Assembly: GCA_963969395.1 (NCBI GenBank)
Contig: OZ017795.1
Location: 39,227,063 to 39,291,062, forward strand
Direction of reading: 5' to 3'
Length of the DNA stretch: 64,000 nucleotides
Source: Pseudoscleropodium purum
Taxonomy: Eukaryota; Streptophyta; Bryopsida; Hypnales; Brachytheciaceae
Both the position numbers and the translations under genes were made by a program. Under the pieces are notes generated by a model, which had not been told where the DNA came from, did no database searches, and saw only the letters and a program-made list of their open reading frames with translations. Every line of letters begins with the position of its first letter. Positions within the stretch are counted from its first letter, which is position 1. Positions 1 to 14,553 of the stretch are shown in pieces.

Positions 1-1158
1 TTTGCTCCATGAAGATTAACCCTCTAACGCTTCTGCGGACACTAAATGTCTGATGGATGCAAGAGAATTCTCCTGTATTGGACAAAAGTGCAACTATTCA
101 TCTTCAGAGTTTTGTTGTGAAAAAGGAACATCTTCTACAATAGTTTGACTTCCAATGAATACTTTTTCATTTTTTTAACGATTGATTCCCAAGGTATTAG
201 AAAATGATGATTTCTTTGGAAACCAGCTCGTCTTCACAGGGTTAATATAAAACTTAAACTTAAAACAAAAAAAAATCACCTTTGAAAAATCATGATATTT
301 AAGTAACTGTAACACATTCTTCCAAAATGTATTGTTGAGCTAGTAAGTCCTTAAACTAAATATAGAAATATCATGTATACTTATGTAAATATTATTGTGA
401 ACCTGTAGAAATGAGAATTGAGAACCATGCTTTTTTTTGGACGATTTTTCGCTACTTCCAGGCTACAACCAAAAGATGGGAGCTACTTCTTATGAAGAAA
501 ATTTTCATTTTTTTTCAGTCAAATTAGCTTGACGTGACAAGTAAGGCAATTAGGCAATCATGTTATGACACTGCCTTTGTCCCAAATGATTTAGGAATCG
601 CAGTTTCGTCAGCCCTCCTGACAATCACAAGAAACCCAACCATCAGCAACATGCAGAATCGAAAACAAAATCTCTGAGGAATGAGACATGCTGGTCATCA
701 CTGGAATGCGGCTCTGAATGGCATGGATCCTGCACTTACTTGCTTGCAATTGCAATTGATCCTGCACTAAGCTTACTTGCAACGCGTGCCATCACTTGTT
801 GTTGGAGGTTCAGTCAGTGGGTGTGTGCGCACCATCTCTCGATCGCGTGCACAAGAGCTCTGGATCGATTGCTGTACGCGCATCGCCGCTCGCATTTGCG
901 TTTGTGGTTTGTGTCGTCTGCGTTGATTGTTGGGTTGTCGCAATTTATGGTTTGCATTGCTTTCTGGGTATGATCGGACCACTCTGGTTGCCGGGGATCG
1001 CTTCGAAATGAAGTGCTTAAACGAATGTGGTGGGTGTGCATGGTTCAGGTGGAGTGTCGCCCTAATTCGATTTCCAACCGCACTGATATATCACCATTTT
1101 CCTGTTTGATTGATCAATTGGTCGGTTTGATTTGTGCTTGATCAACCATTTGGTTGCG
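1..1158. other. AT-rich non-coding upstream region
   Basis: I see no gene here. Short open frames between 740 and 1110 overlap each other on both strands and lack splice or family signals. The stretch at 45-220 is a diverged copy of a repeat found again at 43309-43480. The last few hundred bases before 1159 are less AT-rich and probably hold the promoter and 5' leader of the GMI1-like gene. Confidence 0.6.
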
Positions 1159-4100
1159 ATGGGAGAGCCATCAGCAGGCCGCCCAGGTTCCTCAGGCTCG
1201 ACACAGCGCAGGCGCCCGTTTGAAGAAGTCCAAGAAAATCGTGCCGTTGATTCGCCTCTCTCGTCTTCCCAATCTTTCGCCCGGAGTCGCAGCGTTCGCC
1301 GTCGTGTGGAGTTCGACCACCTTTCACAGCCATCCATAGATCAGCAGCCTATCACGCCCATTGCCATTCCTCGCCGTGTACAGACATCCACCGAGCTGGC
1401 TACCAGTCCAGCTACCGTGCACATGCCACACACGTTTGAGTTTGTAGTGTATCTTCCAAACCGAACCTCCGTTGAAGTGCAAGTACCTGCGGAGGTTTGT
1501 AGGAACTTGACAGTGCAGGGGTTTGTGAAATTGGTGAAGACAGAGTTGGGCAGAAGATGTGACACGAATGCGAAGCAACGTGGGATTATTTGGGGGAAAC
1601 ATGTGAAGGTTCGAGACTTCCAAGGGAGACCTGTCCTAGATGGGGAATTCGCATCAAGCTATGAGTCGAAAGCTGGGAAGGTTCTTCTTCTCTACGTGAG
1701 TTGGAATTTTGCTTGCAAACGTGTTTTTCATTTCACCCTAAACCGTGACTCTAGATGGCGAAAGTCTTTGTGTCTTTTGAGTACTTGCTTTAGAAGATTT
1801 GTAACTTTCTTTTGTCGCATGACTGGAATTTGCAGGATCTGCACCCGGATACGGTACATGCTCATCCGGTGAGTCACTGCATTCTTAAGTCTCGCAATTT
1901 TGGTTCTCAGTTATGAACCACTAAATTTGAGGTTACCATATGAGCCACTTTAAGCATTTTTTCCATTTGCAAAGTGGACATGTAAAATTTGAAGGCTGTT
2001 CCACGTTAATGTTTTAATTTGATATTAGTTTCCTGACATTTCTAACATTGGAGAATAATGTGTGTTCTTAGGGTTTTTGGAATGTAACACCGGAACCCCA
2101 TATGCTGGAGGTCCTGCCACAAGATTATACGTTGTTTTCAGCGTTAGCGGACGAACTGGTATGTTATTGCATTAATTGTTGATAAATCTGAATTACATGC
2201 ACTATGTAAAGTTCGGTTTCTCTTTGGTATGCCTGTCTCGCAACAAAATGGTTCAGCATTATGACATAGGAGTGCTTTTGCCAACCAGGACAACTCACTG
2301 CAAGCCGTATATCAACTGCAAGCTGGAAAACAGCGTCTCATCTGGTACCTCTCTCTATTGAGCCGTCTTTTGAAAAAGAGGAAATCTTACTGAGGAAATT
2401 GTTCTACTGAGGAGATTGACGATTCAAAAAATTGTTTGGCAGTGTGAACCTCGATCACAAGGATGGGATCATTAGCATATACGACACAGGCAAAGGGATG
2501 GATGGTACGCCTGACAACTGTATTTCAAAATGGTAAGCATTATGCTCATATTTGTCGGTTTCCAGAAAAATACAGTTGTTTATACTCCTTAATATTCAAA
2601 TTGTCATTTATCCCGCAACAAGAACCTGATTGACCTCATTGTACAGGGGAACTTTAGGATCCTCGACCAACCGGCACGTTGTACCCGAGGCGATTGGTGG
2701 AGACCCTCCATACCTGAAGGTGGGAAATCTGTAATTATTTTTAATATTTTTTTCAGCTTGCAATTCGTGAGTTTACGATCAACACAAAAGATCCTCCACC
2801 CCAACAAATTTCTTGATGTTAAGTTATTAGGCAATAGATTCATAGAGTCCTCATTTTGCATTAATGTCGCCTTACGAGCTGCACGAGTGTTTGCTGAGAA
2901 AATGCCGGGTTTGTTCAAAAGAAATGAATTGAGGATCATTCATTGATTTTTTGTGATTTAATATGCAGCCCAACTTTGGAATGTACGGATTTGGAGGAAT
3001 TTCAGCTGGGTTTCACCTTGGCGGGTATGGCATGTTTTCATTTGCCAATGCAGCTGATGTGGTCGCAGAGCTTCTTGAACCCGAATTCAAAGACTGAATG
3101 TATTTGTGCGCATCTTTCAAAATGTGGTTGAAGACTGAATGCGTTCAGTAAAATGTATCACAGTGGAACACTGATGTCTTTCTTAAGACACTGTGCCAGT
3201 TGTGATTCATGTAAACCCAACAGCTCATCCCTGTTCTTGCTTGATAGGATCTCAGCTGTTGACTGTCACAACCTATTGTCTGTCACTATTTTGTTGCACT
3301 GCTTTGACCAGGTAGTTTAGACTGTTGCAATTCCATATTTGCTTTCATTCTCATAATACGCCGTGGTTGTCTAGAATTAGGGTTATTGAGGTGGTCTGGT
3401 ATCGGTATTCTTTCAGACTGATCCTTCTTTTCACATGAATCTGTTTTTGCAGAAGCATAACAGTCTCATCAAAAACAGAGAGGTCGCAGAGGGTAGCTAT
3501 TCTGCATTTGGGCAGAAAATCTTTGACAGAAACTGTGAAATCTGGGAGCGTGTGGAAGGTACCTGATTTATCCTTTTGGACGTTACCAAGTTTGAACATG
3601 TCGTACGATTAGTTTTCTAGTGATAACATGTGACTTACCTAAGTCTTGGAATGCCAATGCATTTTGTCATATGCATAGACGGGAGGTGAGTTTCGTTCCC
3701 CAACAGAACAGGAGCTTCAATGGTCTCCGCATGGAAGCTTCACAAAGGTAAACTGCTCAATACTGAAATGCTCATGTACTTGCATTTGTAAGGATCAAAT
3801 GTCAAACTGCTCAGTCTATTCGACTTAGAACTGATGTTCATGTGCTTGCATTTGTAAGGATCAAATTCCAAATTCCAACTACCACCTTCAATGGAAAATC
3901 TAGCATAATTTTGAAACCCAATCGAAAAGAGGTAGCTAGTCCAGAAAGCGATTTCAGTTGTTAACAAAAGATGCCCTTTTCTCTTTTTTTCACTGCTTGT
4001 TTCGAAATGATACTGATACTGTGGGTTGCAGGTAGAGATTTCCGATCTGAATCGTAAAGTATCAACATGGAAGGTCGAGGAGGTGCAGCGTAAGCTGAAA

Positions 4101-7100
4101 GATTACTATTTCCCGTATATACAGGTAAATCTCCTTTTGCCAGTCTAGTCTCTTTTTAGATGTTTCAGCTGTCGCTTGCATTTTGGCCCATGTACTATTC
4201 ATGAATGTGGTTGCGTATCTAATGCAGAATGATGAAGGATATGTTGAAACTTTCACCACCAGGCCTGTTGAAATTCGGGTGAGAAAGTCACTACCTATAG
4301 TACCATTCTCTTTATTCTTGTTGTACCATTTTTGTTATTCTTAATGCACTTTACAGGAATCTAGCTCTGAGGTGTCATGCTTCATTTTCAGGTTAACGGT
4401 GAAGATCTGGCGGGGGTACTGGGTGGTGAGGTGACTCACTCACATTTTCATTCAGGTCGTGGAGATCCGTTTGAGGTTATCTTGGAGTTTTCCAAACTTA
4501 AAGACACGGATGTATCAGGTAGTTTCCTATTGGTTCCTTCTCTGAAAAAGTAGTATAAGTCCTAGAGTCCAGACGGTTTTGACTAGCTAGCCACTGATTG
4601 CGCTCAAACATGTCAAATGATGTAATTTAAAAGTTTTGGAGCAGATGATGATTGGTCGTCAACATTCCTACTTCGTTCATTGATCACATTTGTGTGAAGA
4701 CCGTGTTGTTATTTCATTTCTCTATGCATACCACAGGTAGTCGTTCTATGCAAAGATTTATGATTGTTTTTGCTATGTTTAGAACATGCAAGAGACAGAT
4801 TTGATAAGGCAAATGCACGCATCATTTGTCATTACTTTCCTATCAGCCAGGTAACATACATTCATTCCCGGAAGCACTATGAAGTTGTGTTGTGAAAATT
4901 GACGATATTTTCTTGTAGACTTGACTATCGACACAATTTTAAACTCTTGTTTTCTGTGCCTGTTACTGATTTGTTAGAGGTTGCTGTCTGGGTAAACAGG
5001 GAAGAGAAGCAATTGATGATATTATTGAACAACTGAAGGAAGAAGACTCAGATTATATGGAAAACTTTGAAAGCTTTCCTCGCCGAGCTATTCGTCGTCT
5101 TGGTCGCTTGCTTCCAGATGCTCGAGGAGTAAGTATTCATGCCTCATATTTCTTTCAATACAAGAGATCTCCCTAGTGTCTGAATGCTGGAGGAATTTTT
5201 GAGACATAGAGTGAAAATGGTTTTTCCATGGCTATTTCAGATCATTGTGATCAACAAAAAATCGTGAGTGACCAGTTGGCATATGCATATGCAGGGAAGG
5301 CTCCCATTCATGGAGCCCAAAAAAGTCTTCAGAGTAAATGAAGTGAATAGGCACTGCTATAAACGTGTCAAGGCATTTATAGGTACTTAAATTCGGCATA
5401 GTGGATTTATCTCAATTTGAGTTTAGATTGGGATTTTTCTCCCAAAATTATTTTCTATATTATGTGTTGCGTCCTCGTTGCCTTGGAATAGGTTGATTAC
5501 AGTAGCCAACAGAGATTCTCTTAAATTGCAAGCATGGAAAATTCACTGCGACTCTGCTTGTTGAAACTTTGTATACAGTAGTTTCAGAATTTAAAGTGAA
5601 TGGTGAACGGTGTTAACAGATGTGGATGCGGGTTTTATACCAACTCAATCCAAAGTAAGCTGATGACCTTCCTCATTCTCTGCTCCTTGCCATGCCAAAC
5701 TTTTCGTGTTGCCATTTATTCTTCTTTCTTCTTTCTTCCTTGCCATGCCATCTTTTCGTGTTGCCTTTCATTACTTGTAAATGAAGTTGGATCATTCTCA
5801 CCAAAAAAACATGAATTTCTTATGAGCAGATGGACCTTGTTTTAAAACACCCCTTCACTGAGGCTCTCTTAAATCTAGGACTTGGTCTGCAAACTGTAGA
5901 CACAGCAAAAATCACACTGAAGAAACCTGGTATGAATCTTTCATTAAATTATCTCTCTGCTAAACTTGCCGTGCAGTAACTTTCAATTAGTACATAAAAA
6001 TATTAAGGTGGCGTGTGAAATGTTTATATCTGATCATAAGAAGAATGATGTCACACTACACTCGGCGGGGGCTCAATTGTCGAATAACCGTTTGATTGTC
6101 ATTTGGTATATCAGGACCGGTGACTGTATCAATCAAGCGACGGATTTCGGAGCCTGAACATCAAGGCTGGGTTTCAACCAAACCTGAACATCTCCATGCT
6201 GAGTACACAGCGTGGATTAAGAAGCAGCATGACAGCTTCGACGTAGGAGATGTTTTCAACGAGGGTAGTCTGGTCATTGTCACCCAGGACCGGAACAAGA
6301 AAGAATTAAACATTACCAAAGACGGTGAGATAGCAACGACTCACATGAAGAAGAGAAAATATCAGTTCTTGTCAACGTGTAAAAGAAACACCATGCTCAT
6401 AGATGATTTACAAAAATGGTTAGAACAGAAACGTCCATACTGACTAGTTGAATTGCGACAGTGGTCTGACCTTAGATATACTAATTGGGTTGAAGTTGTG
6501 CATTGTAGTTTTTCGAGTGGTGCATGATATTAGATGCAAAGGCATTGACTGGAAGGTTGGTAAGGGAGAGCCTCCCAAACATTTGAAACTCCTCAAGGGC
6601 CTCCCCGGCCTGAACAACAATGATAAATCTCTATTTGTGACTGTGGAGTGCTTCATTTCCGAAGGCTTCGCTGATGATCCAGGTAAAGTTACAACTGTGG
6701 GATTGGCTGCCTATTGCTTTAGAGGGACATTGATACTGTGTACAAGGATATATTTCTCCAGCAAGCAGAATATTTCATCACCAGTTTTCAAAGCTTTAGA
6801 TTTTTTCTGACACATGTCCTTGGTGACCTCTTCTATCCCCCAAATAGCTTGTATGTCTACATATATTGCTCTGATTGCGTCTCGTTCTTGTGACAAAAAT
6901 CTTGAACATACTGTGATTTAATAGAGTTGGTTGGATTGTTTTCACTGCAACAGGTGATACAAGGATCATCTGCAGGTATAATTTCTTCAGTGTCTCCACC
7001 TTTCATGTTTTGTGTTCGAGACAGTTGATCCGCGTATTATGGCTTTATTTCCTGGAAGAGATCGTGCGTGTGAGCAATAGCAGTATCCTGATTGCAAGCC

Positions 7101-10100
7101 CATGATTATCCATACTGGATGCTAGATTCCTTGAATTGTAACTTAAAAACGAAACTGGGGTCACACATTATTTCATTCAATAGTGAACAAGCACAAGCAA
7201 CTAATGAATTGTGGCCAAATGAAGGTAGCTTTGTAAATAAGAATAATTATTTTGCATGTGAGCTCAATCTGAGATATTGTAAGATAATCAAGAACTTCTT
7301 CTGTAACTTACGGTTGAGCTCCTTTAGATCCCAATGAAGATTAGTATACTCTATGTATAATGTCACGTATAATGTGAAAAGAATTCTTAATCGTGAGAAT
7401 GTATGTAGGCCTATGGAGATTCCTGAGGAGCGAGGAAGCAGAGAAGGACTCAGCGAAGAAGACCAACTCCCTTTTTTCATTCTTGGAGAGTCACGAGCCT
7501 TCCAAGTGGAAATCCTCTTCTCTGACAAGGTAAGCCTATATTGTCGTCGTCAAAAGTGCTAAAAAAATAACAGGCCAAAAACATAACTTGGTCCTTGGGG
7601 GTCCTTTATAGGTTACCTTTTAAATGGGAAGACTTGGAATTGCAAAGATAAAGACATGAACAACATAGAGAAGCCATTTTCTTCGAACAGAGTACGTTAC
7701 AAGGAAGAACTGGAGTGTACTCTCTGATTTGTACTCACATTCATACGCTTCGCAGTATGAGGAGGTTTCTGAAGTGGCATGGCTGAAACGACTGGAGGTA
7801 ATTCAGAACAAGCTGCCTGCGTACGTCGATCTGCTAAATGAACGAGAGGTCTTGGAACTAACAGGCCATAAAGTAAGTGCAAACACGTCTTTCATTTTGT
7901 ATACTTTTGTATACTTTGGAGAGCTCCGATCCAATTTGAATCCGAATTGTTTGCTGCTGTGCATTTCTTCTTGAGTTTTTCGTCGTCTTTCTAACGAGTA
8001 TTCAAACTGTAAGAGATCATGAAAGGTTGTCTGAGCTTATTAACGATAGCTAGCTTTCCTTTTTGCATGCTGAAAATCCTGTTTCGTATGACAGACGATT
8101 GTGATTTAATGATGCGTGTAAACCTATCTTGAAGCTATATATACAATTATATTCCGATTTAACAATTGGGCTCAAAATATCTAGTCATCTGTACAGAGCC
8201 TTTTGCAATGCACACACTTGAAAGCGGGGGCAGACCTGCCGACTGATATCATCGCAGTAGTGAGGCCAAGTTCATGCAAGAGTTATACATCAGGAAGACA
8301 TGAAGGAGCTTCTCGCTTGGAGCAGAAATATATCATGACAGAGTCCATGGAAATGACGCTTGTTGTGCGGGAAATGAAAGAGAAAGGCATGGTGGAAGCA
8401 GAACGAGTTTATCAGGCAAAAACAACGGCATGCACAAGAGACAATTGGAAAGGCTTGTACTATTTTAGTACTTCTGATACTATCCTTGAGAGCGTTACTA
8501 AGATAACTGGGACATACGAGTTCACATTCTCTCTGGTATTTAACTGACCTTTCTATTCTGTGCGTTTGTGAATTAACTTGAAAATAATCTCTTTTCAAAA
8601 TTAGGGAATGATACGAATTGCTGTCCTTGATGGAGGCACAAAAAGAGGACATGCAAGCTTTAAATGGAGTTGAATCAAACTACTCTCATTTGTGAAATTG
8701 AATTTGTTTAGGTGAGTGCAAAGTATCAGGCTGTGGATGACTTTAAAATGTGCATCAATATCACACCATCGTCTGTAATAGGACACTGGAACATCTGCTC
8801 CCATCCTGGTCTTTGCAGTGAACACCACTCAAATCGCAGTCCAGAAGCTATGAAAGTTAGGTCAGTTGTTCGCGTACATTTCCTCAAGTAATGCCGATTC
8901 TGAAGTCAAGAGTCCGAAGTATAGAAGAAATTCTCTATATCAATCTGACTATGACTTTCATTGACTTAATGTGAATTTCCCAATAATTGCAGGCTTGAGG
9001 ACGTGCTGCCTGGAACTTTGTATCTCACTCGAGTTGATGAATTCAGCAATCCGATGGAGTTTACAGAAATCCCGGATGACATCACAGGCGAAATCTTTTC
9101 TATCGAAGGAGATCGACTCATGGCCGCCGTTACTATTGACAGAGACCTGGTCAAGATATCGGATGACGACCATCTCAGTGTTGAAATTCCGGTAAAACTC
9201 CAACCTGAAATCTTTTCTGTTTGGGTCCCATAGTCGAACTCTCTTTCACTACCCCTCTGTATTTGACTTACTACGATCAAGGCCTTTGATTTAATTAGGA
9301 CATGTGGATGGCTGAGAGCAGAGGATTGAAGTTGGAGGCGGAAGTCTTGAACCGCTCAAGCCAACAATGCAGGCTGCATTAAGGATGAGCATTGCGGATA
9401 GCATGGTAGCAAGCTTCGCAATATCAGGTCAAATCAAGTTTCTCCATTTTGGGCAATCCCAAGTGAATAATTCGTTTCATTTCTTGTCAAAATACTCATT
9501 TTATATGGTTAAAGATCGTCGTTCCTTTAAGAGATTCTGCTTAGGCACCTATTTTATCAGTCTCTCAAAAATTGACGCACTTGAATTTCCATTATAGAAT
9601 CTTGAATTTGATGGATAATAGACGGGAAATTTTAGTTGAAAATTCATGAACACAGTGGCAACTAAATTTCCATTCTCACCATGTGTAATCTTCAAAATTT
9701 CAGTGTTGCCTGGACGAATAGCATCAGCTCGCTTGAAGGAGAGCGAAGCTCCTGAAAACCATCTCAAGCCAGGGCAAACTATTGTTTGCATCGTATTTGA
9801 GGTGCTATGCTTTACTTTAGAATATTGAATTTCCTCACTCCAACCACATAGTAATATGTTGGAACACCCAGAATAAAGCTTAATGTACCACTGACCAGAC
9901 AGAATGGGGACTAACATATGCAATGTTTTTCATTGATTATAGTGGTATAAGATTTGACCCTGTTTGAATTTTTTTTATCATAAAATGATCAATCAGAGTG
10001 GTCGTTTAAAAAAGCATTAAATCTCAGTCCTTGAGGGTTTATCTTTCCTCTCATGACATCGGTCTGAGTTAATTGAGTCGAGCAGACTGGCACTGAGTGA

Positions 10101-13100
10101 AGCACTCGCGCTCTTGTTCAAGGTTGGAGAATGTATAGAAAAGCAAACTCTATTGACGCAGTCGTATGTGATACGTGCAGGCATTTGACAAGTTTCAGAA
10201 TCCTGTTTCTTCTGGTGAACAAGTCAAAGTGCTGTTAGAAGGCTTTGAGTTACAAGACAAAAACGGATATATTCGATCAGTAAGTTCCTTTTATAATCCT
10301 CTGCACCACACAAATGTACGAGTATTTAATTAGGATTTAGAAGCTTGAACTGCGGTTTGAATATGTGAACACTATATAGACACTTGTTCAAGTGGTTCAG
10401 CTACTGTGATTTTTAATACATCAAATCATGCACAATCTAACCTCAGAGTATTCAGTCTAAAAATAGAAGATGAAGTTTGGAAGCATGTACTCGATTATTC
10501 AAAACTTTCAAAACATATTTCAAGCATTCAAAAATGTGCTACCCTCCTTTAAGCTTCCTAAGTGGTTTACAACTTCAATAGATATAGAAGCGGTCATTTG
10601 GGAGGCAAAGTTATGTATTATGAGTTACGGCTATCGTACTTACTGCGATCTCATTCCTGTATGCAGATGGACGAAAATGGAAGTCTAGACCTTGGGATGC
10701 GACTCAGAGTAACAGCTAGCTATGGCGGAACAGGTACCCTGTTTTCAGTTACTATGAGAGTGCGGATCCACATTTCACGACCTCTGTAATCTGAATCTCT
10801 TAACTGTCACGTACGACCACTCTAATTTATGTTGAAGATGGCGCTTTAAATCCTGTGGACTGCAATGGCTATCTGCAGCTCAGGTGGAGTTACGGTCAAT
10901 AGAAAACGACTTCCTATTGGCGACAACATTCGATGTCATCGATCGACACCTCCGAGTTAGAAATGTAAGTTCCTAAGTGCCCGAGTATATAAATGAATTG
11001 ACGTATGTTAATGGCATATTGATCGATGAGGAATGTAGGAGAGTGAAAGGGTAAATTATATATCTGTTTGGACAGTTGAACTGGTGTGATATGCTTCACC
11101 TGAAAAGATGAAGAAGACCAACTTGGCCCTCGAGTTTGTTAGCATTTTTGAGTCTCATCCGGGGACGTTCATTTGTTCATTTTGTTTATTTCCTCTCCAA
11201 ACATGTGCAATGTTCTTCACTCATCCGTGCGATATAAAAATAACTTCATTTATATTATATTATTTTCAAAATATGATCAATCGAAGAGGTCATTTTATAA
11301 CCATGAATCCTTTTTGTTAAATTGTGTACCTTTGGTGAGGTACTGCAGGAACCAGACCACGTAGCAGTTGGGTCCCAATTGACGGGGATAGTGATCGAAG
11401 CGGTGGATGAGAATGAGAAACGGGATGAGACCATGGATGGCACGGCTCACACCCTCACACTAGATTGGAATCCCAATATTTCTGTTCCGTTGCAACAAGG
11501 AAGATGCACTCTGCCACCCATTCCAATGCCAAGTACTCCTGAGATGTGGAAAGGGTGTGTGGCGCACACTCAAAATCCAGAGTTGCAAGCGTTTCTTTCG
11601 GTAAGTTGAAAAATCTATCTTAGATACAGCACAAGAAAGTCTACTCGCAATAAAGTTTGGCTTCAATAATTCTAGCTTGTGTTGTCCATAACATAGTGTG
11701 GTTCATAACATGAAAGTAAATGAGGAAATCCAGCTTTAATTTTTGTTTTTAAGTGTTTCTAAGCATCTTAATCGAGAGGGTGCAATCCATGCTTAGTTGT
11801 GGGTATTTTTTGGTTCATTCTGGACTTAGATTGTGGATTCTGTCCTATCAAGGTGTGGGTACAAGAAGTTTCTGAAAGACTTGGAGACGAGTCAGCTTCA
11901 ACGGATCCACCGTTCATACCTGAAACCGCTCCAGCAGCACCGCCTCGATCTCCTAAAACATCAAAAGTTTATGTGACCCGCAAACCAGTGGCTCCAGTGA
12001 CTCCAGTGACTCCAGAAGCACCGCATCATGCTGAACGCGAGCAGTTTGTGCAACCGGAACCTCTGGCATGGTCCACTCTGGACTTCAGAAAAGTAAGTAT
12101 AGTGATTCAAATCAGTGTCTTTTTTGAGTCTCGTGATTTTTAATAGTAACTAAATCCTGAGGATCACAGGCTCAAAGAACTTGTTTAGTATTTCATAAAA
12201 TGTTTCGCATGTTTTACATTATAAGATTCTCTGTTTCAGTCCCAATAAAATTCTCCTGATCGTATGAGTCTTAACATACGCGGAGATTAAATTTCCTTCT
12301 GATCGGCTTCACTATGTCCGTCCAGGCTTTGGAGAACAAACTTCGAAAGCTGGAAAAAAAGAGTAAGAAGTGTGAAAACGATCAGAAAAGACTAATGGTT
12401 GTGAGAAAAGACTACGAAGATTCGATGAAGCGATATCAAGGTTAGTTGTCTTGAGTTCCGACGAAAAGGTGAATTGCACCCTGAGATTATATTTTGCCTG
12501 AGCTCCCTTTTACTTCAATAGGAAGGTTTGGTCATGATTGGCTTACCAATATTGAATCGTATTTGCAGATGAACTGGGAAAGATAGTGAAGTTGGAGCCT
12601 TTGACAAGTGGTGCTATACTAGAGCAGCCTTACGATCCTACTGCCGAAGGGAGATCCAACACTTTTGCATTGACGCCAGTGCAAGTGGAGATGAAAGTTT
12701 CACAGCTCGGTTGCCCGCCTGGAACCCATGCAGCCTCAATATTGTTACAAGCTCAATGTGAAGGTCATAATGAGTTCATGGACGTAGAGGGCGTTATTGG
12801 GATTGTAGCACTCTTGGGGGCAGTTGAAGGAGAACAATTGAACAGGTCAGTTTTTGACATCCAGAAATAGAACTTGTTTGGAGATTTAAATTTACTAGTA
12901 TTGCCAGTGATAGTCTTAGCATGCAGTTGTATGCAAAATGGAGATTGCAAATGATTGATACTTTCTTGAGCTCAACCTTATTATCCTTTACAGCTTAGTC
13001 GGGCCTTCTCATTTGCTAGACCTGTGTTTCAAGGTAATTTAAAAGTAGCCTGATTAATGATGCAATGATAAAGCTTTAAACATTCTAATAGCCTGAATTG

Positions 13101-14553
13101 GTTCCGTATCCAGAGCACTTGTGGAGTTTCTGGGGGTAGAGAACATGCTGGCTATAATTTGCGGATCAAGAAGTGCTGCGGAGTGCATAGGAATCCCTCA
13201 TATTGGTGGAGCAGTCAACAATAGCAAGGGACTATCTGGGTTTGCAAGGAGCCACAATCTGCGCATTTCGGGTCGATATCGAGTGATAACTCTGATAGAT
13301 GAGGCCAGGTACAACAGCTCATTCTTTTCTCCTGCACTCCATGTCGTGTGCACTTAACCCCAAACGACCAAAAGTGGTTTCTTAAAACAAATATATTGGA
13401 GTTAAAACTTGGAAAGCTCCTGGGAAAGCTTTGAAGGAAAACAACAAAATGTACCAATGAAAAGGAGAGGTCATATCCCACGTTTTTGAACGATAGAAAT
13501 AAAACGTCTTTCCGAAGTTACCATAAGCTCCCAAAATTCACATTTTATTTGAATTAGCTTTCGGAACACGTAATTGGCTGATGGTGGTTGTGTCTTGGTT
13601 GCAGCTTTTACAAATGCACAGATGGTTCACCGGCAGTCAATGAATCACATCCTCAGAAGCTACTGAATATAGGACCGGTCATAAAGCCAGGTTCAGAGCG
13701 CTTGGTAGGCTCTCTGGGGTATGCCGTTAACATGATTCATCTGAATGAAGAGCAACTCAGCATTCGAGTCGCAGGTTGCGGATTACGTGAGTCTCTATTT
13801 TTCATGTTGTTTGGCTACCTTGAAGTCTTTGATACGGCAAACAATATGATAAGAGCAAGGAAAAATATCAGGACGACGGCTGTTTCTCTTGATGGCGGAC
13901 TCACCAGGGCCCGGAACCAATTTGAGCTGGGATCAAGGTACAATTTTTTCTTAACCCGTAAAGTGTTTCTTATGTTTACAACTTGTAGCATTTATGTGAG
14001 GGTCATATGAGAAGTTCTTTTTGTTCAATTCTATTTCTTCATTGATTCTGGTGATGTAAAATCTAATCCCGTTTGAATTATACTCTCACAGTATAATCAA
14101 TTAAACTCATTATTTTTGAAACCATGAATCCTTGGTCCTTCAGGGGTTAGATATAGTGTCCTGGCTATTGACAATTTTTGAATTGATGTTGTCAATTCAT
14201 GTGAGCTTGGTTAAGGATTTTTTTCTCAGGAAGAATTTGGAAATGGCAGGGAGGATCCTGTAGTGTGGTTTCCAGCAGTGCAGCGCAATGATACCTCGAC
14301 GCCACAGAAATCTAAATCTGGACCAGACCCACATACAAAGAACATTGCTGATAAGCAAACTCAGTTGAAGAAAACGATGCAAATTGCAAGTCAAAGGTAT
14401 CGTGACGGGGGTACGGAGGACGACCTCCGGAAAGTCTCTCTACAGTTGAAGGCTACCAATGTGAAAATTGCTGAAGTGAAGCAAATGATTATAAGTGCCT
14501 TCCAGGATGTACCAGCGAAGCCAGTTTCTAGACCTCCTGGTAGTAAATATTAG
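1159..14553 (+). CDS. GMI1: GMI1/SMCHD1-like GHKL ATPase with SMC hinge domain, 37 exons
   Basis: This is a plant relative of SMCHD1, an SMC-like ATPase implicated in DNA repair and chromatin silencing. I joined 37 exons by GT..AG sites and phase; they close in frame to 1,766 residues. The first ATG, at 1159, sits in a good GCGATGG context; the frame is open upstream but has no earlier ATG. Residues 200-340 hold the GHKL ATPase motifs: ALADELVDNSLQA, DTGKGMDGTPDN, and KWGTLGSSTNRH followed by FGMYGFGGISAGFHLG. The middle is beta-rich and resembles the repeated sandwich domains of the family. Exons 32-33 give a proline-rich linker and a short coiled coil. Exons 34-36 give the SMC hinge (RALVEFLGVENMLAIICGS, then GSLGYAVNMIHL). 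Exon limits include 1159-1695, 1836-1868, 2072-2158, 2289-2344, 2443-2532, 2647-2719, 2969-3024, 3453-3558, then 6115-6324, 8197-8535, 11349-11600, 12569-12845, 13114-13308, 13605-13937 and 14250-14553. DMS3, which lacks the ATPase half, is excluded. The nucleotide-binding Asp and Gly residues are present, so it looks active. Confidence 0.93.
9935..14165. repeat. Three diverged copies of one ~110-bp repeat in three GMI1 introns
   Basis: Copies lie at about 9935-10035, 11205-11315 and 14030-14160, each inside a different intron. They share an ordered set of words: a TTCATTGATT-type start, then GTTTGAAT, a TATAATCAAT or ATGATCAATC block, a TCATTT-type block and ATGAATCCTT. They look like decayed copies of a short non-autonomous element. 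I could not define clean ends. Confidence 0.55.

Noticed and set aside
740..1109. Several short frames before the GMI1-like gene
   Set aside because: Mutually overlapping on both strands, no domain, no splice continuity.
2969..3100. Read-through of GMI1 exon 7 into GYGMFSFANAADVVAELLE
   Set aside because: It runs into TGA, whereas splicing at 3024 to 3453 restores the family sequence ITVSSKTERSQRVAILHLG.
10838..10882. Possible GMI1 exon reading DGALNPVDCNGYLQL
   Set aside because: It shifts the frame; the acceptor at 10878 joins in phase to AQVELRSIENDFLLATTFDV instead.
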